Source: Diphasiastrum complanatum
Lineage: Eukaryota > Streptophyta > Lycopodiopsida > Lycopodiales > Lycopodiaceae
Assembly (NCBI GenBank): GCA_029204225.1
Contig: CM055107.1
Location: 46,980,476-47,044,475 of the forward strand
Direction: 5' to 3'
DNA length: 64,000 nucleotides
The notes under the pieces are model-generated. The model searched no databases. It saw only the letters and a list, made by a program, of their open reading frames with translations, and was not told the origin of the DNA. Both the position numbers and the translations under genes were made by a program. Of this stretch, positions 39,757-50,940 are shown piece by piece. Positions within the stretch are counted from its first letter, which is position 1. Each line of letters starts with the position of its first letter.

Positions 39757-40690
39757 CTTTAACAAGTAAAAAGGAGAAAGTCCTCCAAATCCAAGGTAGA
39801 GCCTCCAAATATCCTCCAAGCAACTTGCAAGCTCCAACATGCTTCTCCAACTCCAAGATAGGATGCCTCCACTTGCAAGTAAGGATCTTCAAGCCTCGGA
39901 TCTCTCCTTCACCTGTGTCCCTACTCTTAAACACAAGCTGGCCTCAAGTATTCACCACCCAACCATAGCTAGATCCAAGCTCCAAGCAAGACCTATTTAG
40001 CACCCCCTTGCTAACCATAAACAAATCACAAGCATATCACAACAATCCATAGCTTACTCAAGATCCAAATCCTACTTATGTCCCATACCATAAGCAAGAT
40101 CCAAAACTTTAGCATACTACACAAAAGACTTACTCTACACACTAGCAGCCACACTAGAGCATAAGCAAGGTAAGCAAAAGAGATCTCTCCTTCTCCCAAT
40201 GGGCACCCTACTCCTCATATATAGATGGCATTTAGTTCTCTCCAATACACTATGGAGTTCCATGCACATCCAATGAGAAAGCGAGAGGCCTAGAGGAGTT
40301 CAAGAGCCTTCATAGGCTTATGGAAGGTCATCAGACATCTTCCATAACTTATGACTCTTTGATTACTATTCTTGTGGAGCTTGAAATTCAATGGACCCTT
40401 TAGGAGGGCACCCTCCTACTAGGACCCATTGCCCAAGTTTTGCTTGTATACTTTGGTCCAAGACCAATAAAGTGATATGATTCAAGATTGAGGCCCAAGG
40501 TTTAGAAATATAATCATCCAATGACTTTCTAAGACCTTTCTAGGTTCCATACCTCCATCCAAGGCATAGACACCTACCTATCCTTAACCAAGGACACTAG
40601 TACCTTTATCTAAGGCACCTACTCTTAATTCTAAGGGTATCCCTTATTCAAGGGTCATATGACTCCATACCTCTGACTACGGTATAGTCA
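39757..40690 (-). repeat. 5' LTR of the minus-strand element owning the array
   Basis: Lies directly upstream (minus strand) of the primer-binding site. A TATA-like CTATATATGAGGAG stands on the minus strand at about 40210-40224, as expected for an LTR promoter. The outer end is unclear because the copia G remnant begins near 40697. No second full copy exists in the window. Confidence 0.6.
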
Positions 40691-40696
40691 CTTGCC

Positions 40697-41806
40697 TGCC
40701 AGAATTGCTGGTGCAGGGATGCGTGTGACGTTCTCAGAAGAAGCATGCAACGTTGTTGATGCAAGTACCAATACTCTGATCACTCAAGTAGAAGAAAAGA
40801 CAATCTATATCACTTAAAGGTATGCCTGCCTGCAGATCAAGTGCATCAAACTCATGATGATTCGCCAGACATTCTATGGCACAAGTGACTTTGCCATATG
40901 AATTCAATCACACTATACCAAGCAAGCCATCATGGAGCAATCACAGGGGTGAGCATATCGAATGCAACCAGTTCGATGACCTGTGATGCATGTCTGAAGG
41001 GTAAGATGTCACACACTCCATTTGTCAAAGACTCCTATAGAACGACCAAGATTCTAGAGCTAGTAGATTCTGACATCTGTGGACCTTTCAATGTGATCTC
41101 AGTAGGAGGCTAGAAATATTACATTACCTTTATTGATTATTACAGTAAATTTGCCAGAGTCTATTTTATTCACAATAAATCAGAAGCATTTGAAAAATTC
41201 ACAGAGTATGTGAATTGGGCAAAGAGATGCACTGGTAATAAAGTGAAGTAGATCAGAACAGATCGAGGTGGAGAATACATCTCAAATTGATTCATTGACT
41301 TCTGCAATGATCGTAGTATCAGTCACAGAAGGGCTGCATCTTACACACCGCAGCACAACGGTGTTGCAGAAAGAAAGAACAAGACCCTAATGGAAGCTGC
41401 CAGATCCATGATGGCCTACTCGAAAGCTCCAAGAGTGTTGTGGGCTGAAGTAGTAGCTACAACTGCTTACATTCAAAACAGGACAGGAAAGTCTGGTGTT
41501 CCTCACATGACACCACATGAATTGTGGTGGGGTAGAAAACCCAATCTGACTCACATTCGTATCTTTGGCTATGCAGCTTATGCACATGTTTATGATAAGC
41601 TTCAAAAGAAGCTTGATGAGAAAGCTGAACATGGATATCTTGTAAGATATGACAACAATTCGTCATACTACAGAGTCTATATGCCAAAGACAAATACAAT
41701 GAAGATAGTCAGAGATGTCAAATTTGGTGAGAGCAGAACGATGGCCAATGATGATCATTCAGTCATGAAGTTCTTGAAAGACAGTACTATGATCTGCCAA
41801 CTGTGA
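40697..41806 (+). pseudogene. Copia element G (family W): protease end and integrase
   Basis: Starts within the protease tail (ARIAGAGMRVTFSEEA). Then come pre-integrase HMNSITLYQASHHGAI and CDACLKGKMSHTPFVKDSY, and integrase SDICGPFNVISVGG, IRTDRGGEYIS and [18 protein letters not shown] (catalytic Glu), with the domain end FGYAAYAHVYDKLQKKL. Stops at about 41112, 41248 and 41287 break it. Gag and most of protease are missing, so the element is 5'-truncated. Confidence 0.9.
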
Positions 41807-43640
41807 TAGAGGGAGCAGAGGATGAACACTCAGACGAAGATGTTCGAGTCGCTTCACATTTGAGTGATGAAGACGAAGAAAGTTTCAAGAGACAACCTAC
41901 TGCTACAGTATTTGTAAATCAAAATGGTTCCGGACCTAGTAGAGTAGACAAGGCAAAGGCATTGCAGTTCCAGGAGGATTTCCTAGAAGGTTGACAAGAC
42001 AACGAAAAGCGCCAGCAAGATATGTGTCAGACAGCTCACTTTCTACATCAGAAGAGTTCTATGGATTTAGTGGTGAACCACAGACATTCGAGGAGGCAAT
42101 TGAATGTCCAAAGAAGGACAAATGGATCCAAGCCATGAATGAGGAGATGGAATCCATGAGGAAGAACCAGGTGTGGATGTTGCAACCATTACCAGATAAG
42201 CGAAAGAATGTAAAATGCAAATGGGTGTACAAGCTAAAGTATGGACCAGATGGAGATGTCTTAAAGTATAAGGCAAGACTTGTAGCAAAGGGATTTTCTA
42301 AGAGATATGGTATTAACTATTCTCAGACCTTCTCTCCTGTCATAAAACATTCGTCCCTACGTTTACTATTTGCATATGCAGCTGCTTATGACCTCAGGAT
42401 TCACATTCTGGATGGGAAGACAGCCTTCTTGCATGGTGAGCTAGATGAAGAGGTCTACATGGATCAACCCCCAGGTTATGTCTCAAATTCACTTCCTACT
42501 TATGCATGAAAAATGCATAGGAGTATCTATGGTTTGAAGCAGTCAGCGGGACAATGGTACAAGAAGAAAGATCAAACCCTGAAATCTTTAGGATTCAAGC
42601 ACTGATGGCTGATTCCAATATCTATGTAAGAATTACAGATGGAAAGATCATCATTGTAGTTGTGTATGTGGACAACACTCTGATACTCTGCAAGAGTGAG
42701 AAGCTTATTGCTGAAGTGAAGAATGATATCTCGAAACATTTCGAGATTGCAGATATGGGAGAAGCCATGTATTACCTTGGCTTACAGATTGACAGGGACT
42801 ATGAGGGAGGTAAATTGTACCTTCATCAGTCCAGATATATCCAAAAAATCCTAGAAGAAATTGCAAACGAGCGAATACTCCAATGCTTGCAGGAACAATA
42901 CTGACAAACAAAAATCGTTTGAGGACTGAAGAAGAAAGAGAATTGATATAGCTTACACCATATAGGAAGCTGATCGGATCGTTAATGTACCTTGCAGATA
43001 ATACACATCTTGACATTGCTTATGTAGTGAGCCAATTCTATACAAATCCAGGCTCGACTCATTGGAAGATTGCAAAACGAATTTTGCAATATCTTCAATT
43101 AACAAAAAATTTTGGTTTGTGTTATTCTTGTGATGCAGGGTTCCAGATGCTTTCCTACAGTGATGCTAGCTGGGCATCTCTCAAGGATGACTACAAAAGT
43201 GTCTCAGGAGGATGCACCATTGCATCAGAAGCAACAATTCTCTAGGTCAGCAAGAAGCAGACCATTGTGGCTCAGTCATCTTGCGAAGAAGAGTACGTTG
43301 CAGCAGCAAAGATGGCCAACGAAATAATTTGGCTCAAACAGTTCATTGACGAACTGGACGAAACGAGGAATGGACCTCTGGTTTTGTAGATGGACAACAC
43401 ATCTGCAATACATCTGACAAGACCTTGTGTTTCACTCAAGGACGAAACACATTGCAATCAAGTACCACTTGATAAGGGATCTGATCGGGAAGAAGATGTT
43501 ACAAAGGGATTTCATTGGAACGAAGGAGATGGTAGTTGACATTTTCACAAAGGCCTTAGACAAAGGTCTATTCAAGAACAGAGGAGTAGTCTTGGAGTCA
43601 TCAAGCTATCATGCTTTGAGAGGGAGCTAAAGAAAAAGAA
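41807..43640 (+). pseudogene. Copia element G: reverse transcriptase and RNase H
   Basis: RT starts near 41991: EPQTFEEAIECPKKDKW, VKCKWVYKLKYGPDG, YKARLVAKGFSKRYGINYSQ, LHGELDEEVYMDQPPGY and SIYGLKQSAGQWYKKK, with VVYVDNTLILCKSE, where the second catalytic Asp of YVDD is Asn. RNase H follows: MLSYSDASWASLKDDYKSVSGG, TIVAQSSCEEEYVAAAKMAN, then MDNTSAIHL and KHIAIKYHLIRDLI, ending EMVVDIFTKALDKGLF. Several stops and a frame change around 42500-42610. A purine tract (43621-43640) leads into LTR W. Confidence 0.92.
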
Positions 43641-44085
43641 TGTTTCTATTGCCAAAGCCTTGCTAGCTCTTCACTCTGATTTTGATAGAAAAGAGACAAG
43701 AAACATAATGTGTCGCGAACAATTTTGTGACACACGACACAAAATTGGTTTCGCGACACAAAATTATTCTTGCTCCACGAACGACCAAGAAGATCAGCCA
43801 AGTACCAAGGGGTACAAGTATTTGATCAAATATCATGACATCAACAGAAGTACTCTAGATTGTGGCTAATCTGGCACTCTTGTAATTCGTGATTAGTTAG
43901 AGATCTTTAATCTTTCTGATCTAGAAGTTAAACGACACGACACGAAAAAGTTTGCAAACTATATACTTTCTGCTTGATGCATAATACTATAAGATGAAAA
44001 TATACAGAATACATGTCCGTCTGTGAGCGAGACAATTTTGTAAGAGGATCAGCAGATCCAGAAGTTCGCTAGTAAGCGAGACAAA
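43641..44085 (+). repeat. 3' LTR (family W) of element G, truncated
   Basis: TGTTTCTATTGCCAAAGCC directly after the polypurine tract. It matches the 5' LTR of element F (47416 onward) block by block (GGGGTACAAGTATTTGATCA, GTGAGCGAGACAATTT) until about GTAAGCGAGACAAATTC at 44085, where homology stops. Confidence 0.88.
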
Positions 44086-44760
44086 TTCTCAATCAAATGG
44101 ATCCTACGAGATTTGGAGTTCGAGATATTCCTGATGAACCAACAATAAAACCACCAAAAGTAGTTGTATTGAAGGAAGAAAAAACTGCAGGACCATTGAC
44201 AAAGAAACAGGCAAAAGACATTACAATACGGTCCTAAAATGGGATAAATCATCTCGAAAGGTTGAATCTAAGAAAGTACCGCGAACATATCGTATCTCTA
44301 GGTACGAAATTCGACGACCATTAGGCTTTAATAATAGACCATTCATTATTTTTTGGCATGGGTACCATGTTGTAGTATTATTATTGGTGGATGTTTACAG
44401 CCCCTATGACAAATGTATGGATGTTATTACAAGCATGCTTAACTAATTAATGCCTGAAGTTAGAGCTAGCTTTACCCACAGTAGTTAGAATGCGGGCATT
44501 ACCGAAAACTTGAAAAACGGCAACCGAACAGTACCGGTTTCCATTCTTTCTCTACATAACCTCTCTCTAAAGTCAAACTGCTTAATGGGCCAATATTTTT
44601 CCTAATTCTAGAAGATTTTTAAGTGCTAGAAGTCTACCTTGGATCATTCCATATAGAGAAATCTTTGTGAATTTCAAGAGCTAAATTATTCATAATGGCA
44701 TCCACGGGTGAATTTTTGCTAGAAGCCAATGAGAGACGTAATTACATCCACTAATTATTA
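44086..44760. other. Unassigned, possible Ty3 gag/protease debris
   Basis: Around 44140-44235 the plus strand reads PDEPTIKPPKVVVLKEEKT and TKKQAKDITIRS, reminiscent of a Ty3 gag-protease linker, but too short to classify. The remainder shows nothing. Confidence 0.35.
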
Positions 44761-44860
44761 GTGTCGTGTGTCGTGAAAGTGTTCGTAAACAATTTTGTTT
44801 CTTGTCTCTTTTTTATCAAAATCAGAGAGGAGAGCTAGCAAGGCTTTGGCAATAGAAACA
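44761..44860 (-). repeat. LTR W terminal fragment, inverted
   Basis: Complement begins TGTTTCTATTGCCAAAGCC and continues CTTGCTAGCTCTCCTCTCTG, the first ~100 bp of LTR W. On its minus-strand 5' side is AGCGATATGAAGAAACAAAA, resembling a polypurine tract. Confidence 0.8.
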
Positions 44861-44869
44861 TTTTGTTTC

Positions 44870-45867
44870 TTCATATCGCTCAATTCGGATTGATTATCGC
44901 ATTGACACATATAGCTTGTTGTGCAATCCACTGTTGCAAGAGCTTGGTTCCAATTGATAGTATCAGTTTGAGAGTCATAATGAACTTGGCAGAGTCTTCA
45001 CTTGTTGATCACAGGTATGATCCGTTGTTGATGAATCATCATCTCCTTGTTGGACTACTAGCTTGATAGTCCAAGTGATTGGATCAACTTTGATTGCACG
45101 TCCATGCTTCTCAAAAGTAATTTTTCCGGTGCCCCAGTTATGAATTACTTGCACAACTCATAACCATGGATGACCCAATAAGAAACAATATACATTTGGT
45201 GTGTCAGGTAAGTCCATTACTACAAAAGTAATGACAAACTGCACTCCAACAATTTTGACAAGTATATCTTCAACTATCCCTTTAGGACGGCGGACTGTCA
45301 TCTGTCAGCTAGCTTTATAGCAAAAGTGGCAGGCTTGATCTTAGTAAGGCCCCACTTTGCACAAAGCTTTGTCGAAATCAGATTAACTCTCGAACCTCCA
45401 TCTATCACAATTGCATCTTTATCAAACTGTCTATGTTGTATCGGTAGAGTGATGTTTCGTTGCTCACTTTCCCAGGCTGCTCCAACATTGAGTACTTCAT
45501 TTGTTTCCTCAGACCCGACACAAAAAAGTGGCTTCTGACAGGCTGGTGGTTGGTTCAATTTGGGTTACTCTTTTTACTAATACTTCTTTTGCTTTAGGCA
45601 CCAGTTTAAGAAATTTTCCCAATATAATATCCATCTTGCTTGACAGAATATTCACGATTATTTCAGTTTGCGGCACTTCCGGTTTTGTCATCTTGAAGGG
45701 TTTTTCATGATGGTGCAACTGAGTATTAACATCGGTTCATGGATCTATTTGCGGCATAGGTGAAGAATTGGCTTCGGCTACTGCTTTAGCTACTTCTTGT
45801 CGCAAATCTTTCGTGAACATGATTCTATTCGCATTCGTTTGGTTTTCTTTTGCGGAAGCTTTCAGGA
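44870..45867 (-). pseudogene. Ty3 family Z gag end and protease region
   Basis: Minus strand. MFTKDLRQEVAKAVAEANSS near 45830-45770 looks like a gag N-terminus. KMDIILGKFLKLVPKAKEVL follows near 45640. The protease block KDAIVIDGGSRVNLISTKLC (45450-45390) carries the retropepsin DGGS form of the active site, followed by LVKIVGVQFVITFVVMDL and VYCFLLGHPWL near 45175. That order is Ty3-like. Breaks between blocks indicate deletions. It follows LTR X on the minus strand. Confidence 0.72.
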
Positions 45868-46408
45868 TCCTAAGCAAGCGACTATAGATCACAGAACATA
45901 AGATATTCGAGCAATCAAGGCAATGAGAACAACAAGGTGGAGAAGAGAGCAATTGTATTATCTGGTTTTTTGAGACTCGAGTGAGTTGGTCAGTGTCTCG
46001 TTCGTTGGTGGCCTGACGCTCAGTTCAATCATTGTGTTCTGCTCGTTGGCAAACTTTCATGCACATCTATTTTCTCTATTTTTGTCTCTCTATCTTCTAT
46101 ATTGTGTTGATAAAAAATTGTGTATATATCTCTACTGTGTGGAGTTTACAAGATAGCTAAACAGAGAATGACAAGACAAGTCAATGCTAATCAACTAGTT
46201 AGTTATTTTCTGTTATCGCTAACTCTTTCAGTTGAGCGTGAAATACAATACACCACGCCTGTTGAGATGCCACTTGGCAGCATGAATTGTTTTCCTTTGC
46301 CTTCGTTCCGTGTCTTTCGGTCTTCGAGGTATGTCCGACCTTCAACCTTCGTTTCGTTTCACTTCGTCACCTTCGCGACAAAGTTGCAGGAGTTCACAAT
46401 TTTTGACA
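45868..46408 (-). repeat. 3' LTR (family X) of copia H
   Basis: Complement starts TGTCAAAAATTGTGAACTCC next to a CAAGAGGGAG polypurine tract. Shared with 56436-57040: ATAGCTAAACAGAGAATGAC-like block, CTCCACACAGT, GCACATGAAAGTTTGCC-like block and AACAATTG near the end. The low end is approximate because similarity between copies continues past it. Confidence 0.8.
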
Positions 46409-47410
46409 CTCCCTCTTGAATCTTGCAACTTTGTATATTTAATCCAATTGTCTTCCTTTGCCTTGTGAAGAGTGGTTTGTCGAGCGGCTTCGTGAGCAGA
46501 TCTTCAATCATGTCTTCAGACTTTATGTACTGAACCTTGAGCTCTCCCTTCGACATCAAGTCTCAAATATGATGGTACTTCAGAGGTATATGTTTTGTCT
46601 TTGAATGGAAAACATGACCTTGGGACAGATATATGGCACTTTGAGAATCCATCATTAACGTGCATGGTTCTCCTTGTGGTATGCCAGTTGCCTCCAACAC
46701 CATCTGCAACCATACTACCTCGTTCGCCATCTTTGAAACTGCAACATATTCAGTTTCGCATGAGGATTGAGCCACCAAGGTTTGCTTCTTGCAGGTCCAG
46801 CTGATTGCTGCTCTGTATGCAATCAAACATCCTCCTATCACGGACTTGTTATCATCTTTGTAGCTTGCCCAGCTTGCATCACTGTAGTGTTTCAGCTCGA
46901 ATCCTTTGCCTTCATTGTCTGCTTTGTAGGTTAATCCCATGTTTTGGGTACCCTTCAAATATTGCAGAATTCGTTTCACCATTTGCCAATGTGCCATGCA
47001 AGGATTCGAGGAGAATTGGCTTAAAGCATAGACAGAGAAAGCCAAATCGGGTTTGGTATAGATTGTGAGGTACATCATCAGACTACCGATCAGGTTTTGA
47101 TAGGGTACACTTTCCATCTTCTGTCTCTCCTCCTCTGTATTTGGACAATCTTTCTTCGTTAATCTGGCTCTAGCTATCATTGGTGTGGTTTTTTCTTTGC
47201 AGTTTATCATTCGATACTACTTCAGCACTTTTCGGGTGTACTCTAACTGACTTAGATGCATTTCTCTTCTTATTCGATCTCTTCTGATCTCCAACCCAAG
47301 ACATTTTGTTGCTTCTCCTAGATCTGTGATTTCATGATTTTCGAGAATCTGACTCTTTGTTTCCTTGATTAACATCAAGGAGTTTTCTTTCATTAGGGAG
47401 TCATCCACAA
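46409..47410 (-). pseudogene. Copia H RNase H and distal reverse transcriptase
   Basis: Minus strand from 47410: HIFVDDSLMKENSLMLIKE (RT catalytic FVDD), EITDLGEATKCLGLEIRRD; then 47210-46563 open: KMESVPYQNLIGSLMMYL, TKPDLAFSVYALSQFSSNP, HYSDASWASYKDDNKSVIGG, LVAQSSCETEYVAVSKMANE and DSQSAIYLSQGHVFHSKTKH, ending LLTKPLDKPLFTRQRKTIGL and QEGVS at the polypurine tract. The first RT half continues at 52393, on the other side of element F. Confidence 0.93.
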
Positions 47411-47415
47411 AAATA
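47411..47415. repeat. Target-site duplication AAATA (left) of element F
   Basis: AAATA, repeated at 52388-52392. Removing F and one copy rejoins VGRDFVTLTI with FVDDSLM of the copia H RT. Confidence 0.88.
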
Positions 47416-48514
47416 TGAATATTTTTATTACCAAAGCTTTGCTAGCTTTCCACCCTGATTTTGACATAGAAGACACACGAAGCAAAAATGTTCATGAACA
47501 ATTTTGTGACACACAACATGAAATTGTTTCACGACACAAAATCATTCGTGCTCCTTAAAGGACCAAGAGATCAACCAAGTACCATGGGGTACAAGTATTT
47601 GATCAGATATCATGACATCAGTAGAAGTACTCTAGAACATGGCTAATCTGCCACTCTTGTAATCCATGATTAGTTATAGATGTTTGATCTTTCTCAGGGA
47701 AGCTACACAACACGACACAAAAAAGTTCGCGAACTATATACTTTCTATTTGATGCATAAAACTGTAAGATGAAAATATACAAAATACATGTTCGCTTGTG
47801 AGCGAGACAATTTCGTAAGAGGATGAACAGATCCAGAAGTCTGCTAGTAAGCGATACACTATTCATGAGAGAATTGTATTTCTTTTACGCCAATGGACTG
47901 TGTGGATCTGTCACACAGTGCTTGAAATCAAAAGATCAATAGATAATGTTGTAGTTGTTATGCGCATGTTATTCTGAATGATTGTATGATCTCGAATGAA
48001 TATTTGTTTGCTACTATTTGTGTATCTGATTCACTTGTTTATTCAATTTCGCACATTGGTTTGATTTTGTTGAATGCTATATTAAACTATAACGTAGATC
48101 AGCAGTGTCTATCTACATTCTGGAGGATTGTAGGAATGATATAGCCGGTAGTGACTAGCAATCATATTTGAATTCCACACGAACTAATTTTGTTTGTGAA
48201 CATTTTCGCTTCGCTTCGCAATCACTTGGATTTTAGCATAGATCAATCTCAGAGCTCATTCAAGTTTCGTTTCGTTTCGTTTCAGAGCTTGATTGATCTT
48301 TTCACAAATTCTTCTCTTTCATCTAGTTTTGCTTCGTTTTGTTTTGTTTTGTTTTTTCGTTACAGAGTTTGATTGATACTTTTTCGCGAATTCTTCTTGA
48401 GCAAAAATTATTTGTGATCAGAACAGTTTTACAAAATGCTCACAAATTGTTCAAGAGACTCCTATGAGTTTGTTACCAGAATTTACTAGAATTTTAAGTT
48501 TGCACTTTCCATTA
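47416..48514 (+). repeat. Element F 5' LTR (family W, 1099 bp)
   Basis: Starts TGAATATTTTTATTACCAAA and ends CACTTTCCATTA, one base before the primer-binding site. It aligns with 43641-44085 (first part), 51797-52387 (last part) and 60392-61428. The U5 side holds runs of TTCGTTTCGTTTCG (48270-48360). Confidence 0.9.
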
Positions 48515-48515
48515 G

Positions 48516-48527
48516 TGGTATTAGAGC
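48516..48527 (+). promoter_or_regulatory. Element F primer-binding site
   Basis: TGGTATTAGAGC, one mismatch from the iMet site TGGTATCAGAGC, one base after the LTR. Confidence 0.85.
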
Positions 48528-48617
48528 CACCCTGTCATAGCCAAAAAGTTATCAGATCCAGGAGGCTAAGCATTCAAACAAAGAACCATTAACAAGTGAG
48601 AACACAATTCAGGAGCA

Positions 48618-49240
48618 ATGGTTTCAATAAGCAACATACAATCCAAGATCTGTACAGTCCTCGATTCATCAAAATCTAACTTCCTAAAGGGAGAAGACCT
48701 CGCTAATACTAAAGGGAGAAAGATTATTCCCCTAGGTAGATGGCATCGAGGAGATGCCTACAACAACAGGCAAGGAGCTACACGAATGGAGGGAGAAGAA
48801 TGACAAGGCAGTAGTCTTGCTATCATCATCCATCAAGGATAGCCTGACTCTTGACCTGGTTACACTCTCTAAAGCAAAAGAGATGTGGGATACTCTAGTC
48901 ACAAAATTTCAAACGAAATCACATGGTCAGATAATGATGCTTGAAGATCAGCTGACAAACCTGCAGTGGGATGGTAAAGACCAAACTTCTTTTATTAGGA
49001 AGATGAAAGATCTATTCCTTTCACTACACAATTCTGGAGCAGAAAATGCAGTATCGTCAGAGAAGCAGCTCACTTATTTGTTGAGAGCCTTACCAAGATC
49101 CTTCCAGACAACCAAAACACTGTTAGGCAAGGATCCTACAATGACACTCGAAAAGACAATTGTCGAGATTCGAGAGGAAGTCGAGGCTCGAGAGCACCTT
49201 GATCACAATGATGCTTTTGACCAAGCTCTTTAGAGCAAGA
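48618..49240 (+). pseudogene. Element F gag (UBN2)
   Basis: ATG at 48618 gives SISNIQSKICTVLDSSKSNF. After a frame change near 48750 the UBN2 part reads LPTTTGKELHEWREKNDKA-like, LSKAKEMWDTLVTKFQTKSH, LEDQLTNLQWDGKDQTSF and QLTYLLRALPRSFQT, to a stop at 49231-49233. The knuckle region follows in another frame. Same gag as element I at 61543. Confidence 0.88.
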
Positions 49241-49377
49241 AGGAGAAGACAAAGAAACAATTCAAGCCTAAGAGGGAGTCAGATCGAAAGCAGTATCGTG
49301 ATTAGCAGGCAAAAAACACCATCAAAGGCAAATGGAAGAATAAAGAAAGGTCGAAACAACAGAGTGGAGACAAGAAG

Positions 49378-49500
49378 ACATGCGTGAGATGCAAACGCAA
49401 AGGACATACTGTCGATTCATGTTGGCTAAATCCAAAAATCGAGTGTATCCACTATCCTAAGAAGGGTCATGCAGCCATGGACTACCGCCAGAACCCAAGA
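49378..49500 (+). pseudogene. Element F double zinc knuckle
   Basis: CVRCKRKGHTVDSC is an intact CCHC knuckle. The second, CIHYPKKGHAAMDY, has two of its three Cys replaced by Tyr. Element I has the opposite state. Confidence 0.85.
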
Positions 49501-49616
49501 AAAAAATCAACTCAAAGCAAACAGGAGAACAATAATAGTTCTCGTCCGATGTCGAGGAGCCAGAGAGCTCAAAGATGGGCAAAGAAAGATCGAATTACGG
49601 TAATTCGACTGTCTAC

Positions 49617-50940
49617 ATCTGTGCAAACATGTGTGTAGTGACACTTGACACACAGGAGGTAATTCTTGATTCAGGAACTACCTCACACTTCGTTACATCA
49701 AGATGAATCATGTCTGATTTCCGAAGTGCAGATCCATCAAGAATTATTGTTCTTGGAGATGGATCAAAACATCAAGTAAATGGTACTGGTTCACTATGGC
49801 TCAACACAAACGATAGAGATAGATGACTCGAAGATGTTTTGTTCGTGCCTGCACTACAACAGGACTTGCTATCAGTGGCAAGAATAGCTAATGCAGAGAT
49901 GCGTGTGACATTCTCAGATGAAGCATACAACGTTGTTGATGCAAGTACCAGTACGCTCATCACTCAAGAAAGAAGAAAAGACAACCTGTATCACTTGAAG
50001 GTATGCCTACTTGCAGATCAAGTGCATCAGACTCATGATGATTTGCCAGATACTCTATGGCACAAGAGAGTATGCCATATGAATTCAATGACACTATATC
50101 AAGCAAGCCATCATGGAGCAATCACAAGGGTGAGCATCTTGAATGCAACCAGTTCAATGACCTGTGATGTATGTCTGAAGGGTAAGATGTCACGTACTCC
50201 TTTTGTCAAGGACTCCTACAGAACGACCAAGATTATGGAGTCAGTGCATTCTGACATCTGTGGACCTTTCAACGTGGAGGTTCAAAGTATTATATAACCT
50301 TTATTGATGATTACAGTAAATTTGTCAGAGTCTATTTTATTCACAATAAATCAGAAGCATTTGACAAATTCACAAAGTATGTGAATTGGACAGAAAGATG
50401 CACAGGAAGTAAGATAAAGCATATCAGAACAGATAGAGGTGGAGAATACATCTCAAATCGATTCACTGACTTCTGCAATGGTCATGGAATCATTCACAGA
50501 AGAACTGCATCTTACACCCCGCAGCACAACGGTGTTGTAGAAAGAAAGAACAAGACTCTAATGGAAGCTGCTAGATGCATGATGGCCTATTCGAAGGCTC
50601 CAAGAGTGCTATGGACTGAAGCAGTAGGTGGGATAGAAACCCCAATCTGACTCACATCCGAATCTTTGGCTGTGTAGCTTATGCACATGTTCCTGATAAG
50701 CTGCGAAAGAAGCTTGATGAGAAAGCATAACAAGAATATCTTGTAGGATATGACAATAAATCATCATACTACAGAGTCTATATGCCAGAGACAAACATAG
50801 TAAAGACAGCTAGAGATGTCAAATTTGATGAGAGCAGAATGATGGCCAACAATGATTTTGTCAGTTATGAAGTCCTTGGAAGACAATACTATGATCTGTC
50901 AACTATGATAGAGGGAGCAGAGGATAAACACTCAGATGAA
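49617..50940 (+). pseudogene. Element F protease and integrase
   Basis: Protease EVILDSGTTSHFVTSR then a stop; LFVPALQQDLLSVARIANAE; pre-integrase HMNSMTLYQASHHGAI and CDVCLKGKMSRTPF; integrase SDICGPFN, RTDRGGEYISNRF and YTPQHNGVVERKNKTLME with the catalytic Glu. The segment coding the AYIQNRTGKSG region has been deleted at about 50626 (LWTEAVG joins directly to the WDRNPNLT-like part). Many stops. Confidence 0.9.

Larger units (their letters stand above)
37434..39864 (-). repeat. 608-bp tandem array, four units, each with an LTR end, primer-binding site and leader
   Basis: Unit starts at GCCATCTT: 37434, 38041, 38649 and 39257; the array ends at 39864. Marker TCATTTATGC recurs at 37571, 38178, 38787 and 39394. 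On the minus strand each unit reads an LTR 3' end (...TTTTACTTGTTAAAG), an iMet primer-binding site and about 490 bp of leader. The array belongs to a minus-strand element whose LTR continues above 39864. Confidence 0.95.

Noticed and set aside
37434-39864. Possible CRISPR-like or centromeric satellite array
   Set aside because: Units are 608 bp with no spacer/repeat alternation, and each contains an LTR end and primer-binding site, so it is retroelement-derived. A centromeric role cannot be judged from four units.
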